Shown here in pieces: positions 6,379-12,222 of a stretch of DNA of 12,222 bases. This DNA comes from Gallicola sp. (GTDB lineage Bacteria; Bacillota; Clostridia; Tissierellales; Peptoniphilaceae). The notes below the pieces were generated by a model. The model worked only from the letters and a program-made list of their open reading frames with translations. It ran no database searches and was not told the origin of the DNA. Both the position numbers and the translations under genes were made by a program. The DNA lies in the NCBI GenBank assembly GCA_012798975.1, contig JAAZME010000037.1, positions 1-12,222 on the forward strand. The letters run 5' to 3'. Every line of letters begins with the position of its first letter. The first letter of the stretch is position 1.

Positions 6379-8055
6379 TTAGAATAAACCAGTGATTGTA
6401 CCATCTTCTAATAAATCAATCTTTTCAGCAGATGGAACTTTTGGCAATCCTGGCATTGTCATTACTTCTCCAGTTAATGCTACGATGAAACGAGCACCTG
6501 CAGAAATTTTGATATCGCGGATTGTAACTTTGAAACCTTCTGGTCTTCCTAATAGGGAAGGATCATCAGATAATGAATATTGAGTTTTAGCCATACAAAT
6601 AGGTACATTGCCGAAACCAAGTTTTTCCAGTTTTGCAATTTCTTTGTTTGCTTTTGGAGAATATTCAACTCCGTCTCCGCCATAAACTTTTGTAACAATT
6701 TCGTTAAGTTTATCTTTGATAGACATATCAAGCGGATATAATTGATCAAAGCTGTTTTCTTCGTCGCATAGACGAACAACTTCTTTTGCTAATTCTTCTC
6801 CACCAGCGCCGCCATTTGCCCATACATCAGATAAAGCAACATTAACGCCTAATTCTTTACATTTATCTTCTACTAATTTTAACTCAGCATCTGAATCTGT
6901 AGGGAATTTATTGATAGCAACAACTGCTGGCAAACCGAAGTTCTTTGTGATATTTTCGATATGTTTTAATAAGTTTGGAAGTCCTTTTTCTAATGCTTCA
7001 AGATTTTCAGGTCCTAAATCTTTCTTATCAACACCGCCGTGCATCTTAAGAGCTTTGATTGTAGCTACGATAACAACTGCAGATGGTTTAAGGTCTGCCA
7101 TTCTACACTTGATATCTAAGAATTTTTCTGCTCCAAGGTCAGCACCGAATCCTGCTTCTGTAACTACGAAATCACCGAATTTCATCGCAAGTTTTGTAGC
7201 CATAACAGAGTTACAGCCATGTGCAATATTCGCGAATGGTCCACCGTGGATAAATGCAGGGTTGTGTTCTAATGTTTGAACTAAGTTTGGCTTGATAGCT
7301 TCTTTAAGAAGAGCAGCCATAGCACCTTGTCCGTTTAATTGGCCTGCTGTAATCGGTTGATCGTCGCGAGTATAACCGATGATAATATCAGAAAGTCTTT
7401 GTTTTAAATCTTCTATTCCTGTAGAAAGACAAAGAATAGCCATAATTTCTGATGCTACAGTAATATCAAATCCATCTTCTCTTGGTACTCCGTTGCCTCT
7501 TCCGCCAAGACCGCAAACAATGCTTCTTAATTGACGGTCGTTCATATCAACGCAGCGTTTCCAAGTGATTTTTCTATTATCAATACCTAAAGCATTTCCT
7601 TGTTGGATATGGTTGTCAATAAGTGCTGCTAATAAGTTGTTTGCAGCTCCAATTGCATGGAAGTCCCCTGTAAAGTGAAGGTTAATATCTTCCATTGGAA
7701 TTACTTGGGCATAACCGCCGCCAGCAGCTCCCCCTTTAACTCCGAATACCGGTCCTAAAGATGGTTCTCTCAATGCTAAAATCGTTTTTTTGCCGATTTT
7801 GTTTAATGCATCTCCTAAACCTACAACTGTAGTTGTTTTTCCTTCACCTGCTGGTGTAGGGTTAATCGCAGTAACAAGAACTAATTTCGCTTTGTCTTCT
7901 CTGTTTGCACCTAATTCATTGTAGTCTACCTTAGCTTTGTATTTACCATAAAAATCAAGTTCGTCTGCTGATATGCCAATCTTTTCAGCAACTTTTTCTA
8001 TCGGCCACATCTCGGTAGCTTGAGCAATCTCGATATCGCTTTTAAAATCTCCCAT
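6379..8055 (-). CDS. fhs: Formate-tetrahydrofolate ligase
   Basis: ATP-dependent formation of 10-formyl-tetrahydrofolate from formate and THF (EC 6.3.4.3), the entry step of the methyl branch of the Wood-Ljungdahl pathway and a main one-carbon entry in Clostridia. At 558 residues it has the normal family length. Visible signatures are the P-loop TPAGEGKT (67-74) and the glycine-rich [20 protein letters not shown] segment followed by [11 protein letters not shown]. Other family blocks include [23 protein letters not shown] and [14 protein letters not shown], and the normal C-terminus GTITGLF is present. The ATG at 8053-8055 follows AAAGGATG. It has its own promoter and terminator and lies two genes from the formate dehydrogenase operon, so both act on formate: FDH links CO2 and formate, Fhs links formate and folate. 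No truncation or odd residue was seen. Confidence 0.98.
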   Translation of the reverse strand: MGDFKSDIEIAQATEMWPIEKVAEKIGISADELDFYGKYKAKVDYNELGANREDKAKLVLVTAINPTPAGEGKTTTVVGLGDALNKIGKKTILALREPSLGPVFGVKGGAAGGGYAQVIPMEDINLHFTGDFHAIGAANNLLAALIDNHIQQGNALGIDNRKITWKRCVDMNDRQLRSIVCGLGGRGNGVPREDGFDITVASEIMAILCLSTGIEDLKQRLSDIIIGYTRDDQPITAGQLNGQGAMAALLKEAIKPNLVQTLEHNPAFIHGGPFANIAHGCNSVMATKLAMKFGDFVVTEAGFGADLGAEKFLDIKCRMADLKPSAVVIVATIKALKMHGGVDKKDLGPENLEALEKGLPNLLKHIENITKNFGLPAVVAINKFPTDSDAELKLVEDKCKELGVNVALSDVWANGGAGGEELAKEVVRLCDEENSFDQLYPLDMSIKDKLNEIVTKVYGGDGVEYSPKANKEIAKLEKLGFGNVPICMAKTQYSLSDDPSLLGRPEGFKVTIRDIKISAGARFIVALTGEVMTMPGLPKVPSAEKIDLLEDGTITGLF

Positions 8056-8095
8056 TTCTAATCATCCTTTCATAATTAAAATTCATTAATCAATT

Positions 8096-8126
8096 GTAAA
8101 ATTCGTTTTCCCAAAATAAATTTTAC
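8096..8126 (-). promoter_or_regulatory. Hairpin at the 5' end of the fhs leader
   Basis: GTAAAATT (8096-8103) is the exact reverse complement of AATTTTAC (8119-8126). Inside it, TTTT (8106-8109) pairs with AAAA (8113-8116) around a three-base loop, with a 2x2 internal loop between the stems. The predicted start from the upstream promoter is near 8127, so the transcript would begin almost exactly at the base of this hairpin. A role in protecting the mRNA 5' end is possible by analogy and is not shown here. Confidence 0.5.
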
Positions 8127-8133
8127 TACTATT

Positions 8134-8162
8134 ATTATAGTATAAATTAAATGATTAGGCAA
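8134..8162 (-). promoter_or_regulatory. Sigma-A-type promoter of fhs
   Basis: On the minus strand a perfect -10 box TATAAT (8139-8134) lies 17 bases after TTGCCT (8162-8157), a 4-of-6 match to the -35 consensus. The predicted start is near 8127, giving a leader of about 72 bases. The surrounding AT-rich tracts are typical of clostridial promoters. Confidence 0.7.
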
Positions 8163-8261
8163 AAAAAATTTGCTTATTCAGCGATTTCTTCAATCCAGGG
8201 CAAAACACTCCTAATTTTTAAATTTAGGAAAGCGTATTTTTCAATATTTATTTGCACAAAA

Positions 8262-8286
8262 AAAGCACCGTATAAAACGATGCTTT
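8262..8286 (-). terminator. Rho-independent terminator ending the three-gene cluster, overlapping the last stop codon
   Basis: On the minus strand AAAGCATCG (8286-8278) pairs with CGGTGCTTT (8270-8262), fully paired if one G-U wobble is allowed, around a seven-base loop; a run of T follows (8261-8258). The 5' arm includes two bases of the TAA stop (8287-8285) of the upstream gene. Confidence 0.88.
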
Positions 8287-9010
8287 ATTTATAGCGCTCT
8301 AAAACTCTGTCATTTACACCATACCATACAGCATTTGCTGCTGTTCTTAATAAAACATTAGTAAATGTGGACAAAACTCTTCGGTACATTTTATTTAAAA
8401 GTTTTTTCGATAAAAACACTTCGTCGTGAATATAGATTTTATTACTGTCATAATAAAACCGAAGCTGTTTATTCATCGATTTATTAAGCTGCATAATCTT
8501 AGGCTTCATGGTTTTTTCACAATAATTCTCAATTAATCTCAACGTATAATAGGCTGTATTGCTGTCGCTAAAATTTTTTAAAATTTCTTTTTTAAGCTTC
8601 CGCATTTTTAGATCATTGGTTTCATGATACAGTTTGCCTTTATCTGCTAAGGATGCCGCAGAATAGCGTTTTAGAACTTCTCTCTCCAAAAGATCTACGC
8701 CTTCCTTATAATTATATCCTTCCGTATAGTAATCCAAGTACAAAGATAATTCCATACGATTGATATCATTATGCACTCCCTGCAGTACAGCCGAGATTAT
8801 AAGTTCTCTGTCCTCTCTATAGTACAGCATTCTCCTTAGACTCGTTCGGACACGATCGGTACAGACATATTTCGGTTTAAGCGTATTGCAATTTTGATTA
8901 TGATCGATAATGGATAATAAAAGATCCATAGCATCTACATCGTCATGATATAGAAAACGTGCCTCTAATTCTTTTTTTATTTCTATATCCGTGTATTCAG
9001 ATGCAGTCAT
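8285..9010 (-). CDS. Unrecognised conserved-looking hypothetical protein, 241 residues
   Basis: I do not recognise this family. The protein is rich in charged residues, lacks a signal peptide and obvious membrane segments, and looks largely alpha-helical, with many Leu, Tyr, Lys and Arg residues (RVRTSLRRMLYYRED, MELSLYLDYYTEGYNY). It has few Cys and no catalytic motif I can name. A longer reading would start at a TTG at 9025-9023, but the AAGGAG ribosome-binding site (plus-strand 9017-9022) lies inside that extension, 6 bases before the ATG at 9010-9008, so the ATG is chosen. It is the last gene of a likely cluster with the phospholipase-like and macro-like genes, 38 bases after the former, and its stop overlaps a terminator. 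Coding is supported by length, the ribosome-binding site and the terminator fit. Confidence 0.8.
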   Translation of the reverse strand: MTASEYTDIEIKKELEARFLYHDDVDAMDLLLSIIDHNQNCNTLKPKYVCTDRVRTSLRRMLYYREDRELIISAVLQGVHNDINRMELSLYLDYYTEGYNYKEGVDLLEREVLKRYSAASLADKGKLYHETNDLKMRKLKKEILKNFSDSNTAYYTLRLIENYCEKTMKPKIMQLNKSMNKQLRFYYDSNKIYIHDEVFLSKKLLNKMYRRVLSTFTNVLLRTAANAVWYGVNDRVLERYK

Positions 9011-9016
9011 TGCGGA

Positions 9017-9022
9017 CTCCTT
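9017..9022 (-). promoter_or_regulatory. Ribosome-binding site that fixes the start of the 241-residue protein
   Basis: AAGGAG on the minus strand stands 6 bases before ATG (9010-9008). A TTG start at 9025 would place this site inside the coding sequence, and that start has no such site of its own. Confidence 0.75.
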
Positions 9023-9032
9023 CAATATCTAT

Positions 9033-9048
9033 TCGCTGCACTCAGCGA
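9033..9048 (-). other. Short intercistronic hairpin after the phospholipase C-like gene
   Basis: TCGCTG (9033-9038) pairs perfectly with CAGCGA (9043-9048) around a four-base loop, starting directly after the TAA stop of the upstream gene. No T-run follows in the direction of transcription, so it is not a terminator; it may mark an mRNA processing or stabilising site, or be chance. Confidence 0.4.
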
Positions 9049-9690
9049 TTAAAATACTAAGGATTTCGCCAAGCTTTCTTGTTTGTTCATTTCTAACACA
9101 ACTTCAATAATGAAGTTTGTTATTTTTATATTCAAGGATAAGGCAAAATCTAAATCTCTTTGATAGTCTCTCTTAATAGAATATTCTTCAACTACTTGTT
9201 CAATATAAGATTTAACCATTTTTTTTAGATTGATTGATTTTCCATGGAATGGATCCATATCCTCTACTGTTAAAATATTTTTATTAAACTCATGATTTAA
9301 TGCAACTTTTCCCAATTGACTTTCATATCGGACATGCTGACTCATAGAATCTTTAAACGTCCATCTTTCTCTATGAGGAAGACATACATAGTCAGAAAGA
9401 TAGTGGCTGATAACACCAATTTTTGTGCTTAATAATTTTCTGTTAATTCGGTCCAAAGCAGTATAATTTAAAAATTTGGAAATGTAAATCAAGTTGACAA
9501 TCTCACTAGCAATAAAATCTAAACTTTCATCTTGGTAATGGCGGATTAATTTGTATTTAAGTGAAAAATCGGGAATCACAGAACTTTTTCGTATCACCTT
9601 TTCATCTAATACAATATGATGCTCATTTTTTATGTTTTTATTTATTTCGCTTGCTATAATTTTATGAGTTTGTGGGAAAATTTTAAACAC
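9049..9690 (-). CDS. Zinc-dependent phospholipase C-like protein (cytoplasmic form)
   Basis: A 213-residue helical protein resembling the zinc-dependent phospholipase C / S1-P1 nuclease-like superfamily. Supporting residues: an N-terminal H9 (THKIIASEI), the PDF motif (40-42) followed by H51, the family-like segment GVISHYLSDYVCLPH with H95, D99 and H105, and H138 in GKVALNHEF. These fit the expected His/Asp zinc ligands. Secreted members carry a signal peptide; none is visible here, so the protein should be cytosolic and its substrate is unknown. The only usable in-frame start is GTG (9690-9688), because a stop lies six codons upstream. Its AAAGGA site is only one base away, an unusually short spacing. 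The gene sits between the macro-like gene (34-base gap) and the 241-residue gene. Confidence 0.68.
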   Translation of the reverse strand: MFKIFPQTHKIIASEINKNIKNEHHIVLDEKVIRKSSVIPDFSLKYKLIRHYQDESLDFIASEIVNLIYISKFLNYTALDRINRKLLSTKIGVISHYLSDYVCLPHRERWTFKDSMSQHVRYESQLGKVALNHEFNKNILTVEDMDPFHGKSINLKKMVKSYIEQVVEEYSIKRDYQRDLDFALSLNIKITNFIIEVVLEMNKQESLAKSLVF

Positions 9691-9724
9691 GTCCTTTCTA
9701 ACGTCTTACTCTATAATAAAGCAA

Positions 9725-10186
9725 TCAAAGCCTGTTGTCAACGAATTCTCCCTTGCATAGATACAATAAAACATCCGTGTTTTCTCTTCTGTTTTTCTTT
9801 ACTACATTGTTTAAAAGGGCTACATACTCCTGATCAAAAACCTTCTGAATATAAAATAAATCAATAGCTGCAGAGTGAATATTATACTCTGCGAGAATGT
9901 TAAATATTTGAAATAACATATCTTCAAATATTTTTTCAGCAAGAGGATGATCTCTTGTCGGAAGGACAGATAGCAAAACATAATTTGAGTACAAATCAAA
10001 ACCAGGAACGATTTTAACTACTCCTGTAGCGCATCCAGATTGTTTAATCAGCGGTTCTATTATTCTTTCTCCTGCTCTTTCAATCAAGCTTGTAGTCTTG
10101 TTTCCTAATAATGAATGATCTGTAAAAAACACAATACTTTGCGCCTCTGCTTCAAAAATATTTTTATCGGTAAAACGAATATCCAT
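9725..10186 (-). CDS. Divergent macro-domain-like protein
   Basis: A 153-residue protein whose first half follows the macro (Appr-1"-p-binding) fold: EAQSIVFFTDHSLLG (14-28) in place of the usual ADAIVNAAN-type strand-loop, LIERAGERI (34-42) in place of AIHKAAG, and GCATGVVKIVPGFDL (51-65), close to the family's CPTGEAVITPGYNL-type segment. The second half lacks the glycine-rich loop that grips the ADP-ribose diphosphate and is short for the family (about 180 residues), so de-ADP-ribosylation activity is doubtful. ATG at 10186-10184 follows AGGGGGG by about 6 bases. It is divergent from tmcAL and leads the cluster with the phospholipase-like and 241-residue genes. The assignment rests on pattern resemblance and was not verified. 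Confidence 0.55.
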   Translation of the reverse strand: MDIRFTDKNIFEAEAQSIVFFTDHSLLGNKTTSLIERAGERIIEPLIKQSGCATGVVKIVPGFDLYSNYVLLSVLPTRDHPLAEKIFEDMLFQIFNILAEYNIHSAAIDLFYIQKVFDQEYVALLNNVVKKNRRENTDVLLYLCKGEFVDNRL

Positions 10187-10212
10187 ATGATCCCCCCTGA
10201 AATATACTGCTT

Positions 10213-10249
10213 CTCCTTAATTGTGTATAATAGAACAAGAATTAAGGAG
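10213..10249. promoter_or_regulatory. Perfect 10-bp inverted repeat flanking the tmcAL -10 box in the divergent promoter region
   Basis: CTCCTTAATT (10213-10222) and AATTAAGGAG (10240-10249) are exact reverse complements 17 bases apart. The right arm contains the tmcAL ribosome-binding site; the left arm lies upstream of the -10 box, so a transcript from that promoter would not contain both arms. As DNA it could bind a regulator serving both divergent genes. It may partly be chance, since AAGGAG is a ribosome-binding sequence. Confidence 0.4.
10226..10231 (+). promoter_or_regulatory. -10 box of the tmcAL promoter
   Basis: TATAAT stands 24 bases before the tmcAL ATG, predicting a very short leader of about 18 bases. 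The -35 position (near 10203-10208, TATACT) is poor. On the opposite strand the same bases give TATTAT, which could serve the macro-like gene. Confidence 0.55.
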
Positions 10250-10255
10250 GTTTTT

Positions 10256-11458
10256 ATGAAAAACTATGCTATTATTGCTGAATATAACCCATTTCATTTC
10301 GGCCACTTGTATCAAATAAACATGATCAGAAAAATGGATCCGAAAGCGGTTATAATTATTATTATATCAACTTTTTTTGTCCAGCGCGGAGAACCCTCAT
10401 ATCTCGACCCGAAATTTAAAACAGCCTCAGCCTTAAAAAACGGCGCAGATCTTGTTCTTGCACTGCCTTCGATTTATAGTCTCCAGTCCGCTGAACATTT
10501 TGCTTATGGTGCTGTCTCTATTTTAAATCGGTTTAAACATATTGACCACCTTGTATTTGGAGCTGAATCGGATTATTCTGAGCTCTATAATTTCGCCCGA
10601 TTCCAAATGGATCATGCGCTATCTATTGACGAAAAGAGAATAGAATTTATGAAAGAAGGTTTGAATTTTAATCAAGGGTTGATTAAAGCCTGCTGTGCTA
10701 TTGCCGATGAAAATGATATGAAAATCTCACAAGATCTTTTTCAATCCAATAATATACTCGCTTTGGAATATATAAAATCTCTGATTAAATTAAAATCCTC
10801 TATTTCTGCGATTAGTATTAAGAGATCAGGCCAACGTTATAACGATACTGAAATACTGGAAGAAAAACTTCCCAGTGCCACAGCTATTCGAAAGCATTTC
10901 AAAGAAGCGCCCGGTAAAGTGAAAAATATACTTCCGAAAGAAAGCTACTCCGGTCTAATCCAAAGCCGTTTTATCGATAAAAATACACTTTTTGATTTAA
11001 TAAAGTATAAACTGATCATCGAAAGCATCCCTCTTGAAACTATAACAGGCTTTGAACAAGGTTTGAGCGGTCATCTTCGAAAAAATCTCATGAAATCATC
11101 CTCTTATGATGAGTTTATTGAAAACAGCACAACATCAAGATATCGCAAAAACAGAATCCAAAGATTTATAATCAATATGCTTTTGGATAACAAAAAAGTA
11201 TTCATCGATCAATCTATAAGAGAAATACCTGAATGGGTGCGGGTGCTCGGTTTCAATAAAAATGGCCAAGATTTTCTTCACTCTTCGAAAAACGAAAGCG
11301 ACATGATCTTCTTGACCCAATATAAACAATATAATGCTTTATCCGATTTCGGAAAAAAACAATTTGATAAAGAGGTTGACAGCTGCAATCTATATTATTT
11401 TTCCAAGGATAATTTTGGAGATTATTTTCGCCAAATCCCCATAATTATAAAAGATTAG
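10256..11458 (+). CDS. tmcAL: tRNA(Met) cytidine acetate ligase, TmcAL (YlbM family)
   Basis: A 400-residue nucleotidyltransferase-fold enzyme. In Bacillus subtilis TmcAL uses acetate and ATP to make N4-acetylcytidine at the wobble base of elongator tRNA-Met. The sequence begins MKNYAIIAEYNPFHFGHLYQI, with the HxGH nucleotide-binding motif at 14-17, followed by VQRGEPS and LKNGADLVLALPSIYSLQSAEHFA. The family block IKRSGQRYND...PSATAIRK is also present. A longer frame opens upstream (10115), but the ATG at 10256 has a perfect AAGGAGG 5 bases before it and begins exactly at the family's N-terminus. The segment usually written SGNFxQRG reads STFFVQRG here, a deviation near the nucleotide site. 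It is the only plus-strand gene and converges on the methionine aminopeptidase gene, with overlapping stop codons. Confidence 0.93.
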   Translation: MKNYAIIAEYNPFHFGHLYQINMIRKMDPKAVIIIIISTFFVQRGEPSYLDPKFKTASALKNGADLVLALPSIYSLQSAEHFAYGAVSILNRFKHIDHLVFGAESDYSELYNFARFQMDHALSIDEKRIEFMKEGLNFNQGLIKACCAIADENDMKISQDLFQSNNILALEYIKSLIKLKSSISAISIKRSGQRYNDTEILEEKLPSATAIRKHFKEAPGKVKNILPKESYSGLIQSRFIDKNTLFDLIKYKLIIESIPLETITGFEQGLSGHLRKNLMKSSSYDEFIENSTTSRYRKNRIQRFIINMLLDNKKVFIDQSIREIPEWVRVLGFNKNGQDFLHSSKNESDMIFLTQYKQYNALSDFGKKQFDKEVDSCNLYYFSKDNFGDYFRQIPIIIKD

Positions 11459-12207
11459 TCTTTTTGCAGCGTTAAAATCCTTGGACTGTCTTTTGTAATC
11501 GCTAACGTATGCTCGTACTGGCAGGATAAGCCTTTATCCACAGTGCGGGCTGTCCAACCGTTCGAATCCAGCTTGCTGTTCCACTTTCCAGTGTTCACCA
11601 TAGGTTCTATGGTTAGAACCATCCCTTCTATCAAGCGCTGCCCTCTCCCTGCTTTTCCATAATGAAGAACCATAGGATCCTCGTGCATCTCTTTGCCGAT
11701 ACCATGTCCTGTAAATTCTCTTACCACTGAGAATCCATGAGATTCTACAAAATCTTGAATAGCAGAACCGATATCTCCAAGTCTGTTTCCAACGACTGCC
11801 TGTTCGATACCGATATATAAAGCTTCTTTTGTTACATCCATAAGTTTTTTTGTTAATTCGGTAGGCTCTCCTACTTGATAGCTCCATGCGGAGTCTGCTA
11901 GAAAACCGTCTAATTCAACAACAGTATCTACTGTAATAATATCATGATTCTGCAGTTTATAATCCGTAGGGAACCCATGGCAGATCTCGTCATTCACTGA
12001 AGTACAGGTAGCATAAGGATAGCCCTGATAATTTATCTGAGAAGGAATCCCTCCATGGCTTCTTATATATTCTTCGCAGAAATCATTGATTTCCTTTGTA
12101 GTTTTCCCAACCTCGATAAAATCTCTTAACGCCTCATGCATACCAGAAACAATATCTCCAGCCCGATCCATTTTTTCAATTTCTTCTTCTGTCTTAATGA
12201 TGATCAA
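11455..12207 (-). CDS. map: Methionine aminopeptidase, type I
   Basis: Removes the initiator methionine from nascent proteins in the cytosol. At 250 residues it is a normal compact type I enzyme without an SEC-C zinc extension. All five metal ligands are present: D94, D105, H168 (GHGIGKEMHEDP), E201 (TIEPM) and E232 (YEHT), plus the substrate-contacting H77 (ICHGFP). The start is TTG at 12207-12205, supported by GGAGGA 6 bases upstream and by a family-like start (MIIIKTEEEIEKM). There is no nearby ATG alternative. The stop (TAA, 11457-11455) overlaps the stop of the convergent tmcAL gene (TAG, 11456-11458), so neither has room for a terminator between them. Its promoter and any upstream operon partner lie outside the window. 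Confidence 0.96.
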   Translation of the reverse strand: MIIIKTEEEIEKMDRAGDIVSGMHEALRDFIEVGKTTKEINDFCEEYIRSHGGIPSQINYQGYPYATCTSVNDEICHGFPTDYKLQNHDIITVDTVVELDGFLADSAWSYQVGEPTELTKKLMDVTKEALYIGIEQAVVGNRLGDIGSAIQDFVESHGFSVVREFTGHGIGKEMHEDPMVLHYGKAGRGQRLIEGMVLTIEPMVNTGKWNSKLDSNGWTARTVDKGLSCQYEHTLAITKDSPRILTLQKD

Positions 12208-12213
12208 TCTGAT

Positions 12214-12220
12214 TCCTCCC
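12214..12220 (-). promoter_or_regulatory. Ribosome-binding site supporting the TTG start of map
   Basis: GGGAGGA on the minus strand stands 6 bases before TTG (12207-12205), which makes this rare start codon credible. Confidence 0.75.
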
Positions 12221-12222
12221 TG

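Noticed and set aside
8056..8133. Tetrahydrofolate riboswitch in the fhs leader
   Set aside because: The leader is about 72 bases, very A/T-rich, and shows only a simple hairpin with none of the conserved THF-riboswitch segments I know.
9616..9867. 83-residue plus-strand frame
   Set aside because: Antisense to the ends of two minus-strand genes, with no supporting ribosome-binding site or recognisable domain.
10115..10255. N-terminal extension of tmcAL
   Set aside because: It overlaps the divergent macro-like gene and the promoter; the family N-terminus and a perfect ribosome-binding site are at 10256.
11534..11887. 117-residue minus-strand frame
   Set aside because: A shifted-frame shadow inside map, with Arg/Ser/Tyr-rich low-quality sequence.

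Overview
The window reads as a low-GC, strictly anaerobic Firmicute of the class Clostridia. It carries a selenocysteine formate dehydrogenase wired to NADH-dehydrogenase-like (Hyl) subunits, and next to it formate-tetrahydrofolate ligase. That pairing is typical of acetogens and of purine or amino-acid fermenters that use the methyl branch of the Wood-Ljungdahl pathway. Genus was not assigned. All genes but one lie on the minus strand.

Region 1 (1-5720) is a five-gene operon read right to left: a NuoE-like subunit (hylC), a NuoF-like flavoprotein (hylB), a NuoG-like iron-sulfur subunit (hylA), a ferritin-like diiron protein, and formate dehydrogenase alpha, which runs off the left edge. The alpha gene is interrupted by an in-frame TGA (717-719) that is clearly a selenocysteine codon: FDH sequence continues in frame to the window edge, and a SECIS hairpin with a GGUCU loop follows the codon. 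The layout matches the electron-bifurcating FdhF/HylABC formate dehydrogenase described from Clostridium (Gottschalkia) acidurici. The operon starts from a near-perfect sigma-A promoter (TTGACA, 17 bp, TATTAT) embedded in two perfect dyads.

Region 2 (5720-8290) holds fhs (formate-THF ligase) with its own promoter and a 5'-end hairpin in its leader. A terminator follows fhs, and immediately beyond it is an HD-domain hydrolase gene with no obvious promoter of its own. Formate made or used by the dehydrogenase can be activated by Fhs, so regions 1 and 2 work on the same one-carbon flow.

Region 3 (8260-10190) is a poorly characterised three-gene cluster on the minus strand: a divergent macro-domain-like protein, a zinc phospholipase C-like helical protein and a 241-residue protein I do not recognise. 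It ends in a terminator that overlaps the last stop codon.

Region 4 (10190-12222) has tmcAL (tRNA-Met cytidine acetate ligase) on the plus strand, convergent with a type I methionine aminopeptidase gene; their stop codons overlap. No tRNA, rRNA, CRISPR array or mobile element was seen, and no gene-free stretch exceeds 300 bases.
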